DNA of 64,000 bases, taken from assembly GCA_963649615.1 (NCBI GenBank), contig CAVJIN010000003.1, positions 1-64,000 on the forward strand. The letters run 5' to 3'. Source of the stretch: UBA9732 sp963649615. GTDB taxonomy: Bacteria; Spirochaetota; Spirochaetia; Sphaerochaetales; Sphaerochaetaceae. The notes below the pieces were generated by a model. That model ran no database searches. It was not told the origin of the DNA and saw only the letters and a program-made list of their open reading frames with translations. A program made the translations under genes and the position numbers. Positions 32,619-41,267 of the stretch are shown here, piece by piece (positions within the stretch are counted from its first letter, which is position 1; each line of letters starts with the position of its first letter).

Positions 32619-34664
32619 ATGTACGAAGAACTAGTTAAACGCTTTCTGCAAAAAGTTACCACCTACTCACCAGAAGATTATGCCAAAATTGAGAAGGCAG
32701 CCTACTTTGCAAATACAAAACATGAAAACCAAAAGCGCAAAAGTGGAGAGCCTTATATCATTCATCCGCTTGCTGTAGCCGAGACGCTAATTCAACTGAA
32801 CATGGATGCAGATACGGTGTGTGCTGGCCTTTTACATGACGTGATTGAGGATACGGATACATCGGAAGAGAAAATCACGGAGATGTTTGGCAAAAACGTG
32901 TGCGAACTAGTGCAAGGCGTAACAAAAATTGCCAATATCAAGAGCCTTTCTAAAAGCGCACAGGAAGCTGAAACTATCAGAAAGATGTTTCTTGCAATGA
33001 GCAAGAACATGCCTGTCATCATCATCAAGCTGGCCGATAAGCTTCACAACATGCGCACGCTTCAGTATATGGAGCCCACTCGTGCCAAGGAAATTGCAAG
33101 CGACTGCCTAGATATCTATGCCCCTCTTGCAGACCGCTTAGGTATTGCATGGATGAAAGCAGAGCTAGAAGATCTCAGCTTGAAAACGCTTAAGCCCGAT
33201 ACTTATCAGTACATTCAAGATTACTTGCTTGCCAAGAAGAATGAATTTGATAAGTATTTAGAGACCGTCAAAAAGAAAATTGCTAATGCATGTATAGATG
33301 CCGGAATTAAAAACATTACAATCACTACAAGATCAAAGCACACCTACTCCATCTACATGAAGATGAAAAAACGACGAAAGGAAATTGATGAGATTTTTGA
33401 CATCTTGGGGGTAAGAGTTATTTGTAATACCGTCCCAGAATGCTATACGCTAGTTGGAATCATTCACCAACTTTGGCCACCAATGGAAGGACGCTTTAAA
33501 GACTACATTGCAATGCCAAAAGCTAACAACTACCAGAGCCTTCATACAACAATCATGGCAATGAATGGTGTAATTTTGGAAATTCAGATTCGAACATATG
33601 AGATGGACCAAATTGCTGAATATGGTGTTGCTTCACACTGGGCTTATAAAGCAAACATGGGAGCTCAGAGTAGCTCTAGTTGGGTAAACATGGACAGCCA
33701 ACAGCTTTCTAGAATTGCAACAAAACTTAAAAGTTGGAACTCTGAGATTGAGCAAAGCGAATCTTTCATGGAAGACATCAAGAGTGAACTTTTAAAGGAT
33801 ACCATCTATGTGTTCACCCCAAAAGGACAGGCTATTGAACTTCCTATAGGAGCAACGGCACTAGACTTTGCCTACATGATTCATACAGAAATTGGAAATC
33901 ATACTGTAAGTGCTAAGGCAAATGGTTCTATTGTTCCACTTGGACAACCCCTAGAAAATACTCAAGTAGTTGAGATTTTAACGCAAAAGAATGCTCATCC
34001 TAGAGTAACTTGGCTTAAATATGCCCACACTACAAGTGCAAGAAGAAAAATTAGGGCATGGCTTAACAAATATGATGAAAACCTTCTTATTGAGAAGAAT
34101 ATCATTGCCCATAAGAAAGACCTTGAGGCTGCAATCTCCAATGAAATACCTTCTCCTGTTGCACCGGAAGACCTCCAAGACAGTGATATTGTCAGGAAGG
34201 TAAACAATGACTACAAGAAGAGCTCTATTACAGTTGCCAAGAACAGAAACATGATGATTAGCCTAGCCCAATGTTGCAACCCGGTTCCAGGTGATTCAAT
34301 TGTAGGTTATGTTTCAAGAGGTCGTGGCATCATTGTTCATAAGTCAGATTGCCCTAATTTGGTTCATATGTCGGAAATTGACCAAAGAAAAATTGAAGTT
34401 GAATGGGAAACTGCAGCTGAGACCATAACAAGGCGTTTTATGGTTACCAGCAAGCGTACACAAGACCTGTTTAGTGAAATTGAGGGAGCAATAAGAAATC
34501 ATTCGGGGCACCTTGTTGCAGGAAGTCTGATTGACGATGAAATTGGAAATCTTGTTGGAACTTTCACAATGGAATGCGATAACGAAGAGTCTTTTAAAAA
34601 AGTTGTTAAATCTATTCGTAACATTCCAAATGTAATTAAAATTGCACCAGCTCCAATGGGTTGA
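32619..34664 (+). CDS. rel: bifunctional (p)ppGpp synthetase/hydrolase
   Basis: RelA/SpoT stringent-response enzyme, 681 aa. HD hydrolase domain: LLHDVIEDTD near 71-80 with intact His-Asp and KLADKLHNMRT. Synthetase domain: DYIAMPKANNYQSLHT and EIQIRTYEMDQIAEYG. These are followed by a TGS domain (IYVFTPKGQAIELPIGATALDFAYMIHT in sequence order), a zinc-finger/helical region with AQCCNPVPGDSIVGYVS, and a C-terminal ACT domain. Both catalytic sites look intact, as expected for a single long Rel. A GAAGGAAAATC stretch precedes the ATG. Confidence 0.97.
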   Translation: MYEELVKRFLQKVTTYSPEDYAKIEKAAYFANTKHENQKRKSGEPYIIHPLAVAETLIQLNMDADTVCAGLLHDVIEDTDTSEEKITEMFGKNVCELVQGVTKIANIKSLSKSAQEAETIRKMFLAMSKNMPVIIIKLADKLHNMRTLQYMEPTRAKEIASDCLDIYAPLADRLGIAWMKAELEDLSLKTLKPDTYQYIQDYLLAKKNEFDKYLETVKKKIANACIDAGIKNITITTRSKHTYSIYMKMKKRRKEIDEIFDILGVRVICNTVPECYTLVGIIHQLWPPMEGRFKDYIAMPKANNYQSLHTTIMAMNGVILEIQIRTYEMDQIAEYGVASHWAYKANMGAQSSSSWVNMDSQQLSRIATKLKSWNSEIEQSESFMEDIKSELLKDTIYVFTPKGQAIELPIGATALDFAYMIHTEIGNHTVSAKANGSIVPLGQPLENTQVVEILTQKNAHPRVTWLKYAHTTSARRKIRAWLNKYDENLLIEKNIIAHKKDLEAAISNEIPSPVAPEDLQDSDIVRKVNNDYKKSSITVAKNRNMMISLAQCCNPVPGDSIVGYVSRGRGIIVHKSDCPNLVHMSEIDQRKIEVEWETAAETITRRFMVTSKRTQDLFSEIEGAIRNHSGHLVAGSLIDDEIGNLVGTFTMECDNEESFKKVVKSIRNIPNVIKIAPAPMG

Positions 34665-34686
34665 TTGTTGGATTGTTGGATTGTTG
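34663..34686. repeat. three tandem copies of an 8-bp unit between rel and rpiB
   Basis: GATTGTTG is repeated three times perfectly, starting within the rel stop codon and ending 20 bases before the rpiB SD. Gain or loss of a unit would change the intergenic distance without breaking either gene. Confidence 0.85.
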
Positions 34687-34718
34687 ACGGAATTTGTTAC
34701 GTCTTTGAGGAGGCAAAA

Positions 34719-35162
34719 ATGAAAAAGGTTGTAATTGCAAATGATCATGGAGCAGTTGAACTTACTGCTTCTATTATAAAACACCTTGAGGCTAGAGGCT
34801 TTGACGTAAACTACTTTGGAGTTGCAGAACAAAAGTCTGTAGACTACCCTCTTATGGCAAAAGTTGCCTGTGATGAGTTTAACAAAGGTGGCTATGAGTT
34901 TGGTGTGCTTTGCTGTGGAACGGGAATTGGAATTTCAATTTCTGCCAACAAAATTCACGGCATTAGATGCGCACTTCCCCAAAACTGTTTTGCTGCCAAG
35001 ATGGCAAAAGAACACAATGATGCTAACTTTATAGCCTTTGGAGGAAGAATTGATTATCCAGAGCCTGTTCTAGATATGCTAGATGCCTACATTGATGCTT
35101 CTGTCTCAAAGGAAGAGCGCCATGTAAAGCGCAGAACAGAAATAATGGCACTTGAAAAATAA
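34719..35162 (+). CDS. rpiB: ribose-5-phosphate isomerase B
   Basis: Interconverts ribose 5-phosphate and ribulose 5-phosphate in the pentose phosphate pathway. The 147-aa protein begins KKVVIANDHGAVEL and has VDYPLMAKVACDEF, the catalytic-site LCCGTGIGISISANKIHGIR (Cys), and EHNDANFIAFGGR. The open frame extends to 34665, but ATG 34719 has GAGGAGG six bases before it and gives the normal family length. RpiB-fold proteins also include LacA/LacB galactose-6-phosphate isomerases, which is less likely for a single gene. Confidence 0.95.
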   Translation: MKKVVIANDHGAVELTASIIKHLEARGFDVNYFGVAEQKSVDYPLMAKVACDEFNKGGYEFGVLCCGTGIGISISANKIHGIRCALPQNCFAAKMAKEHNDANFIAFGGRIDYPEPVLDMLDAYIDASVSKEERHVKRRTEIMALEK

Positions 35163-35165
35163 TTA

Positions 35166-35750
35166 CTAATGATAATCTCTCCAACTTCCTTTGATGTAGT
35201 TATCATACATAATTACACTCACAAATAAGCTAAAAGTGTTGTCTTGAAAATTCCAAGCAAGGCCAATTGGAAGCAAATGTTCACGTCTTCCAGAGTAAGG
35301 ACTACCTGCAGTAAGTGGAACAATTCTTAAAGTTAAAAAAGTTGGGAGAAATTGTTCTTTTTTGTTATGATTGCTAAAAAATAGTCCAACACTGAGAAGG
35401 GTATTAAGACCATTTCCAGCATTGTTTTTCTCACTTACTCTCTCCCCTAAAAGATTATAACTAAATTCAAAGCCAACCATTACATTTGAAAATGGATCTG
35501 GAACAAGTGGAGTTATAGCTTCTATTGCAATTTCAGTTCTCTTTGTTAACCCAATAGTTACTCCACCAAGGAAATTTGCACCCATTTTTGAATTCTTATC
35601 AAAGAGAAAACCTGCATCACCTATTCTTATTGCAATATCCTGAAACAACACTGATTGTGAGTTTTTTTCATCTTCTGCAAAGATATAAGACATTGTTAAT
35701 AGTATTATCAAAGTTAAGATAATGAGGCTCTTTAACCCTTTTCTTCTCAT
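35166..35750 (-). CDS. secreted/outer-membrane beta-rich protein, unknown function
   Basis: A 194-aa protein with a signal peptide (SLIILTLIILLTMSYIFAED, cleavage probable after FA). The rest alternates polar and hydrophobic residues with glycines, as in small outer-membrane beta-barrels (MGANFLGGVTIGLTKRTEIAIEA; VGFEFSYNLLGE; LTLRIVPLT; LLPIGLAWNFQDNTFSLFVSVIMY). I do not recognise a family. Its GTG/ATG region overlaps the upstream gene end by four bases, with GGAGG seven bases before the ATG. It is the last gene of a three-gene envelope cassette. Confidence 0.65.
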   Translation of the reverse strand: MRRKGLKSLIILTLIILLTMSYIFAEDEKNSQSVLFQDIAIRIGDAGFLFDKNSKMGANFLGGVTIGLTKRTEIAIEAITPLVPDPFSNVMVGFEFSYNLLGERVSEKNNAGNGLNTLLSVGLFFSNHNKKEQFLPTFLTLRIVPLTAGSPYSGRREHLLPIGLAWNFQDNTFSLFVSVIMYDNYIKGSWRDYH

Positions 35751-36295
35751 ATTCTTACCTCCTTACCTACATGATAAAGAGGCGTAAACCTGAACACAGT
35801 AACACCCCAAAGCTTGGTATTTTCATTTATAATCAAGAAAGGTGAAAACCATTCATAGGTATAATCCTTATCACAAATTCTAAAAATTGAAGCTTCAACA
35901 TAAAGTTTTGGAGACATCTTTTCTTCTTTGTTTAGCTTGTTATACACCATGCCAACGGTAACACTTGGAGTCCATGGGCACGGATTGTTTGAAGCAAATT
36001 GCAGAGGATTGAACTTGAAGCGTCCAATTTCAAGAGAAAGAGCAAATCCAAAATACTCATATCTTATGTCTTTGTTGCCATTCCAAGAAACACTAGTCCA
36101 AACATCAAAATAAGGATTGAAATAGTCAAAATCAAAGGGAATATAAACCGCATTTATAGAGATCACAGAAACGGCATCACTTCTACCGGCAACAGACGTA
36201 CCTACTCCAAAATTAAAATAAGAAGTTTTAAGTTCTAATGCAAAAAGAGAGAAACTCAAGCAAAGGCATAAAAGAAGAATTAATAACTTTTTCAT
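35747..36295 (-). CDS. secreted/outer-membrane beta-rich protein, unknown function
   Basis: A 182-aa protein with a signal peptide (KKLLILLLCLCLSFSLFA, cleavage probable before LELK). The mature part is rich in aromatic and Asn/Gly residues in alternating patterns (INAVYIPFDFDYFNPYFDVWTSVSW; FGFALSLEIGRFKFNP; SVTVGMVYNKL), consistent with a small beta-barrel. It ends overlapping the next gene (ATGA type). GGAGG lies six bases before the ATG. It sits between a phospholipase D-family lipoprotein and a similar small barrel-like protein, so these probably act at the cell envelope. No family recognised. Confidence 0.65.
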   Translation of the reverse strand: MKKLLILLLCLCLSFSLFALELKTSYFNFGVGTSVAGRSDAVSVISINAVYIPFDFDYFNPYFDVWTSVSWNGNKDIRYEYFGFALSLEIGRFKFNPLQFASNNPCPWTPSVTVGMVYNKLNKEEKMSPKLYVEASIFRICDKDYTYEWFSPFLIINENTKLWGVTVFRFTPLYHVGKEVRI

Positions 36296-36297
36296 TC

Positions 36298-37572
36298 TCA
36301 GCCTCCGTACAAATTCAAAAGAAAGTTAATTTTATTGGATAAGGTATGCCACTGCTCTGCTTGTTCATAGGAAACCTCATTAGAGTAATCGCGGATTTCA
36401 AGATAGTGTTCTTTTACTTGTTTTGCAAGTTCTGGACAATCTATTACAAGCGTCACTTCTGAAGAAATATACATGCTTCTATGATTAAAGTTGGACGAAC
36501 CACAGATTATGTAACGTTCGTCAATGATTACTAATTTTTCATGCAAACGAGAGCCATTTGTATATTTATTTTCATCCTCAAGTCTTACGTCAACACCAGC
36601 ATCAAGAAGGTCTTTTGTTGCGTATTTTGAAGCATTTAACAATGTTGCTCTGTCATCATTTCTGATAACCATCTCAACCTTTACACCCCGGTCTGTACAA
36701 CTTTTTACAGCCTTTAGCATGTCTGAATCTAACGTTGGAAGAAATGGAAGAATGAGAACTTCTTCTTTTGCTTCAGCTAAAAGACTTCCATACAAAGGAG
36801 CAATTTCACCGCCATTTACTTGATCTTCAACCCAACCTTTGATAGTGCCAACGTCTTGTTTATTCTCATAAAGAGCTGTTAGACTCCCTTCTTTAATGGT
36901 TTCCCAACTGTATCTGTTCCAAAAGTCAGTAAAAGCTTCTGTTAAGACCTTAGCACAAGAATATGAATCAAAAATATACATAGAGTCTCTATCTCCACCG
37001 CTTTCAACAGAACTAGTAGAAATGTAATTTAGATTCATACCTCCAATTGCTACATGAAGACCATCAGAGACAAAGTATTTTCTATGTTCACGAAAATAAA
37101 GATTAACACCCCAAGCAAGCTTCTTTACTGTCAATGGATTGTATTCTAACAAATGCACTCCATATTCTCTAAGCCCATACAAAGTTCTCAAATGGTACTT
37201 AGATTCTGTCATATCCAAAGAACTTGTACCGTCAACAACAATGTAAATATCTACACCTTCTTGGGCTTTTTTTCTCATTACATCAAAAATCTCTTGGTTC
37301 TCATCACACTCAGAGCCCAAGAATACAGTACAAATAAAATATTCTTCTGTTTCTTCAAGCATCTGAACAAGCTGTTCTTTCCACTCTTCTCCGTCATAAA
37401 TAATTGTAGGATAAGTCATTTCAATACTTTCATATCCAAGAGTATCTAATTTTTCATCAAGAGAAAGAGTTCTATCTGTTGCAATCTCATTCATCATACC
37501 TTTGGTTGTAGAACAAGACACAGCAAGAACCAGAGCTAGCAAAATCAAAACTAAAGCGATTTTATGTTTCAT
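36298..37572 (-). CDS. phospholipase D-family lipoprotein (cardiolipin synthase-like)
   Basis: A 424-aa protein with an N-terminal lipoprotein signal (LVLAVSC, Cys20). Two HKD motifs are intact: HRKYFVSD (His163, Lys165, Asp170) and HEKLVIID (His344, Lys346, Asp351), the second followed by GSSNFNHRS. That is the layout of bacterial cardiolipin synthases and related phosphatidyl transferases, but with a lipid anchor instead of N-terminal membrane helices. It may remodel phospholipid at the outer face of the inner membrane or in the outer membrane. It is first in a run with two small barrel-like proteins spaced by two bases and an overlap. Confidence 0.87.
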   Translation of the reverse strand: MKHKIALVLILLALVLAVSCSTTKGMMNEIATDRTLSLDEKLDTLGYESIEMTYPTIIYDGEEWKEQLVQMLEETEEYFICTVFLGSECDENQEIFDVMRKKAQEGVDIYIVVDGTSSLDMTESKYHLRTLYGLREYGVHLLEYNPLTVKKLAWGVNLYFREHRKYFVSDGLHVAIGGMNLNYISTSSVESGGDRDSMYIFDSYSCAKVLTEAFTDFWNRYSWETIKEGSLTALYENKQDVGTIKGWVEDQVNGGEIAPLYGSLLAEAKEEVLILPFLPTLDSDMLKAVKSCTDRGVKVEMVIRNDDRATLLNASKYATKDLLDAGVDVRLEDENKYTNGSRLHEKLVIIDERYIICGSSNFNHRSMYISSEVTLVIDCPELAKQVKEHYLEIRDYSNEVSYEQAEQWHTLSNKINFLLNLYGG

Positions 37573-37581
37573 ACTATCCTC

Positions 37582-38385
37582 TTAGAACTCTGTAAATGTA
37601 CACGGAAGTAAGGCTTCAAAGGAATAGTGTTTCAGAACGCCACTTGTTACAGAAATCATAAAGACTTGGCCGTCTGGTGGCATGAATTCTGAGAGAAACT
37701 GCCTGCAAATTGCACATGGAGGTGCCGGATCTTCTGCAGAAGATGCAACAGCAATCATTGGAAATACACTTTTTCCTTCTGCTGCTATAGCAGCCATTGA
37801 AGCTCCTCGCTCTGCACAAATAGTAGCTCCAAATGAAGCATTTTCTACGTTACAGCCACCATACACGTTGCCGTTTCCAGTTAAAAGCCCTGCTCCCACC
37901 TTAAAATTTGAGTAAGGAGCATAGGCCTTTTCTCTGGTTTTTATTGCTATTTCTATTAGCTTTCCTATAATTGTTTTTTTATAGAACGCCTTAACTTCTT
38001 TATCTAGCAATGCATCAAACTCTTCTATTGTAGAAAACACAGGAAATTCATCCAGCTTTTCCAATACAAGATCTGCCCCTTTTAGGATGTATTTTGTTTC
38101 GTCTTCAGGCGTTTTAGAAGACGCAATTCCAACAGAAATACATTTTGCATTTCTTGCTGCTCTTTGAGCTTCTAGATTGTCACTAATAATTACAGTTTCG
38201 TCTGCACTTGCACCTAAATTCAGAAAAGCATGCTGATAAAGCTCTGGGTTTGGTTTTGCTTTAAATAAATGTGCGTCACTTCCAATGATAGAAAACTTTA
38301 AAGTAGCCTTTTTTACACTCTTAAGAAAGCTACAATTTTCTGAGAGAGTTGTTTTTTGAAAATCAAAAACTATTGCTTTAATCAT
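37582..38385 (-). CDS. cdd: fusion of a truncated HAD-like domain with cytidine deaminase
   Basis: A 267-aa protein. Residues about 135-267 are a complete cytidine deaminase: AYAPYSNFKVGAGL, CNVENASFGATICAERGA (zinc ligand Cys190, catalytic Glu192) and PPCAICRQFLSEF (Cys224, Cys227). Residues 1-115 match a HAD phosphatase lacking its cap and middle: a degenerate motif I (VFDFQKTT, second Asp replaced by Gln) runs within 30 residues into FSIIGSD...KAKPNPELYQHAFLNLG and VIISDNLEAQRAARNA (motif IV region). The reading frame is continuous and the SD GAGG is well placed, so the fusion looks real. Deaminase activity is expected; HAD catalysis is doubtful. It is 17 nt downstream of a dihydropyrimidinase-like gene. 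Confidence 0.88.
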   Translation of the reverse strand: MIKAIVFDFQKTTLSENCSFLKSVKKATLKFSIIGSDAHLFKAKPNPELYQHAFLNLGASADETVIISDNLEAQRAARNAKCISVGIASSKTPEDETKYILKGADLVLEKLDEFPVFSTIEEFDALLDKEVKAFYKKTIIGKLIEIAIKTREKAYAPYSNFKVGAGLLTGNGNVYGGCNVENASFGATICAERGASMAAIAAEGKSVFPMIAVASSAEDPAPPCAICRQFLSEFMPPDGQVFMISVTSGVLKHYSFEALLPCTFTEF

Positions 38386-38402
38386 TCAATACCTCATAAG
38401 AG

Positions 38403-39791
38403 TTAACATTGCTTAAGAAAATGCCCTTCCCCTGGAGTTCCATAATACTGACCATTTTCCATAATTACTTTTCCTCTGAGGATGGTCATAATTGCCTTTC
38501 CTTGAACCTTGAAACCTCTATATGGGGTATAGAGGGATGCGGAGTGAACGTTGTTATCTTCCAAGGTCCACTTCTCAGAAGGATCAAATATACAAATATC
38601 GGCATCTGTACCTATTTCTAGAGAGCCCTTTTGAGGGTAAAGACCAAATAACTTGGCAGGATTTGTACTCATAAGTTCAACCAACTTGGTCAGTGGGAAG
38701 TTCTTGCCACTAGAGGCTTCCTTTTCCCTAAACGTATTTAAGAGAATGAACATTTCTTCTGTTCCGGGGATACCAGGATAGATGGTTCTGCAATCTGAGC
38801 TGGAAAGTTTCTGCTCACGAGTGAATGCACAGTGGTCTGTTGCAATTACTTGGACCTCGCCATCCTCAACTGCAGTTTGAAGAGCTAGATTTGAAGCTTT
38901 GTCTCGCAGAGGTGGCGTCATCACAAACAAAGAAGCATCTGGGCCTTCTAAATAGCTGTCATCCAAGAATAAATAATGGGGAGTTGTTTCCACATAGACA
39001 TCAAGGCCCTTATCGCGTAAACGTCTTACTGCTTCAAGCCCACATTTGGATGAAACGTGAACTACGTAAAGTGGACAATTAGCCTTAAGTGCTATTGAAC
39101 CAAACAAATCAATAGCCTTTCCTTCTGCTTCTGCTGGTCTTAGCTTTGCATGGGAAGCTGGAGAAAAATCGCCCGTCCATTTGTCTGATAGCTCTTCAAT
39201 CAATGGATTAAACTCACAATGGGCACAAACCATCATGTCAAGGCGCTTTGCATTTTGAAAAAGATCTAATAGGTCATCCTGATTTTCAATTAGATAGCCA
39301 GTATTTCTATAGGTTGTGAAAATCTTCAAAGTTTTAATGCCCATCTTTTTTAGATCTTCCAACTGTTTTCCTATTGTACTGTTGTAACCATGGCCGTAAA
39401 CGCCTTGGTGAATTGTATAGTCAATTGCCATACCAGAGCGCATTTCATCTAGTCTATAGTTAGCACTATCAACTAAGCCCATTCCTTTGTTATGATCTGC
39501 AAAATCAACTACTGTTGTTACTCCACCAAAGGCTGCAAGTCTAGAACCTTGGACAAAGCTATCACAGGTAACGGTGCCACGGCTTACAAGATGGTAGTGA
39601 GTGTGTGCATCAATAAGGCCCGGCATGACAAATTTACCTTGGGCATCTACAACTTTGATGTCCTTATTGCAACATAATACTGGAATATTATCTTCAATCT
39701 TTGAAATTAGGCCATCTTTTATGAGAATATCAGCCTTTTTGGTTTGGTTGTTATCAACTAGTAAACCATTTTTTATTAGAATCTCTGACAT
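38403..39791 (-). CDS. dihydropyrimidinase/hydantoinase-family amidohydrolase
   Basis: Cyclic amide hydrolase of the dihydropyrimidinase/allantoinase/dihydroorotase superfamily, 462 aa. The metal site is GLIDAHTHYH near the N-terminus, the carboxylated-Lys region IKTLKIFTTY, VHVSSKCGLEA and IATDHCAFTREQK (final Asp). CDSFVQGSRLAAFGGVTTVVDFADH supports dihydropyrimidinase-type. AAGGAG lies six bases before the ATG. Adjacent to the cytidine deaminase fusion, which favours reductive pyrimidine breakdown (hydrolysis of dihydrouracil). A dihydropyrimidine dehydrogenase is not in the window. Confidence 0.87.
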   Translation of the reverse strand: MSEILIKNGLLVDNNQTKKADILIKDGLISKIEDNIPVLCCNKDIKVVDAQGKFVMPGLIDAHTHYHLVSRGTVTCDSFVQGSRLAAFGGVTTVVDFADHNKGMGLVDSANYRLDEMRSGMAIDYTIHQGVYGHGYNSTIGKQLEDLKKMGIKTLKIFTTYRNTGYLIENQDDLLDLFQNAKRLDMMVCAHCEFNPLIEELSDKWTGDFSPASHAKLRPAEAEGKAIDLFGSIALKANCPLYVVHVSSKCGLEAVRRLRDKGLDVYVETTPHYLFLDDSYLEGPDASLFVMTPPLRDKASNLALQTAVEDGEVQVIATDHCAFTREQKLSSSDCRTIYPGIPGTEEMFILLNTFREKEASSGKNFPLTKLVELMSTNPAKLFGLYPQKGSLEIGTDADICIFDPSEKWTLEDNNVHSASLYTPYRGFKVQGKAIMTILRGKVIMENGQYYGTPGEGHFLKQC

Positions 39792-39821
39792 AAATTTCTC
39801 CTTGATTTCTCCTTAGAAAGT

Positions 39822-41267
39822 TTACTCATGAAGTATTGGGTTTTTTGCAGCCATTACTTCATCAACCCTACCAATGACTGTTGTTTCCGGTGCATTATGG
39901 AGCTTTTGAGCATCTTTGTAGGCTAAATCATGAAGTTCAAGCATTGCATCACAGAAAGCATCTAAAGTCTCCTTTGCCTCACTTTCTGTAGGCTCAATCA
40001 TTAATGCTTCATGAACAATCATTGGGAAATACATTGTAGGTGGATGATAACCTCTGTCTAACAGTCCTTTAGCAACATCTATAGCTGTAACGCCTGTTTC
40101 TTCTTTTAGTTTTGATAGGCTCATTACAAATTCATGCATACACTTGTTGCCATAAGGAACTTCATAAGCATCCTTTAAGCGAGCAAGAATATAATTTGCA
40201 TTAAGAACAGCGCCTTCTCCACATTCTCTGAGCCCAGTTTTTCCCATTGAGAGGATAAATGCATAGGCTTTTAAGAATACAAGGAAATTACCCCAGAAAG
40301 TACTAACTTTACCAATTGAATGGGCAATAGCCCAATCAAAATCATAAGTGCCATCTTCTTTCTTAATTACATCTGGACTTGGAATAAACGGAACTAAATC
40401 TTTTTTAACAAGAACAGGACCACTACCAGGTCCGCCACCACCATGAGGGGTTGCAAAGGTTTTATGAAGATTTAAATGCACAACATCAAAGCCCATATCT
40501 CCTGGACGCGCCTTGCCTAAGATAGCATTAAGATTGGCACCATCATAGTAAAGTAGTCCACCAGCCTCATGTACTAATTTTGCTATCTCAAGGATATCTT
40601 GTTCAAAGAGTCCAAGAGTACTTGGATTTGTAAGCATGATTCCTGCAATATCTGGACCAAGTTTTGACTTTAAGTCAGCAAGATCAACAAGACCTCTTTT
40701 ATCTGCAAGTACCTGCACAACCTCAAATCCATTGACAGCAGCACTTGCTGGGTTTGTTCCATGTGCAGATTCAGGGACTAAAATTTTTGTTCTACTAACT
40801 TCTTTCTTCTCAAGAAAATAGTTTCTAATAATCTTAAGTCCAGTATACTCACCATGAGCACCTGCGCAAGGTTGTAATGTTCCCCAATCCATCCCTGTAA
40901 TAGCGCTAAGCTTTCCAAGTAAATCATACATTAATTCAAGACACCCTTGAACGGTTGATGTGTCTTGAAGTGGGTGAACAGAAGTAAAGCCATCTAAAGA
41001 AGCAATTACTTCATTAACCTTTGGGTTATATTTCATGGTACAAGAACCCAAGGGATAAAAACCATTATCAACGCCAAAGGCCATTGTAGATAGTTTTGTA
41101 TAGTGTCTTACAACATCCAATTCCGATACCTGTGGAAGTTTTGCAGGCTCAATTCTTTTCAAATTTTCTGGCAGATTGGTCTTAAAAGACTCAGGAACAT
41201 CTAGTTTTGGAAGCCTGAAAGAAGTTCTACCTTCTTTTGAAATTGCAAAAATGGTAGGAATGCTCAT
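39822..41267 (-). CDS. gcvPB: glycine dehydrogenase (decarboxylating) subunit 2
   Basis: C-terminal half of the split P-protein of the glycine cleavage system. With GcvPA it decarboxylates glycine and transfers the aminomethyl group to lipoyl-GcvH. The 481-aa protein has GSCTMKYNPKVNE, the glycine-rich PLP region VHLNLHKTFATPHGGGGPGSGP with the Lys Schiff-base residue, and GVTAIDVAKGLLDRGYHPPTMYFP. The start overlaps the gcvPA stop (ATGA), with GGAGG eight bases upstream. Last gene of glyA-gcvH-gcvPA-gcvPB. Confidence 0.97.
   Translation of the reverse strand: MSIPTIFAISKEGRTSFRLPKLDVPESFKTNLPENLKRIEPAKLPQVSELDVVRHYTKLSTMAFGVDNGFYPLGSCTMKYNPKVNEVIASLDGFTSVHPLQDTSTVQGCLELMYDLLGKLSAITGMDWGTLQPCAGAHGEYTGLKIIRNYFLEKKEVSRTKILVPESAHGTNPASAAVNGFEVVQVLADKRGLVDLADLKSKLGPDIAGIMLTNPSTLGLFEQDILEIAKLVHEAGGLLYYDGANLNAILGKARPGDMGFDVVHLNLHKTFATPHGGGGPGSGPVLVKKDLVPFIPSPDVIKKEDGTYDFDWAIAHSIGKVSTFWGNFLVFLKAYAFILSMGKTGLRECGEGAVLNANYILARLKDAYEVPYGNKCMHEFVMSLSKLKEETGVTAIDVAKGLLDRGYHPPTMYFPMIVHEALMIEPTESEAKETLDAFCDAMLELHDLAYKDAQKLHNAPETTVIGRVDEVMAAKNPILHE

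Noticed and set aside
37582..38385. Frameshift or assembly join creating the HAD-deaminase fusion
   Set aside because: The frame is continuous, both halves are in the same reading frame, and an SD precedes the HAD start. A deletion inside the HAD part remains possible, but not a simple frameshift.
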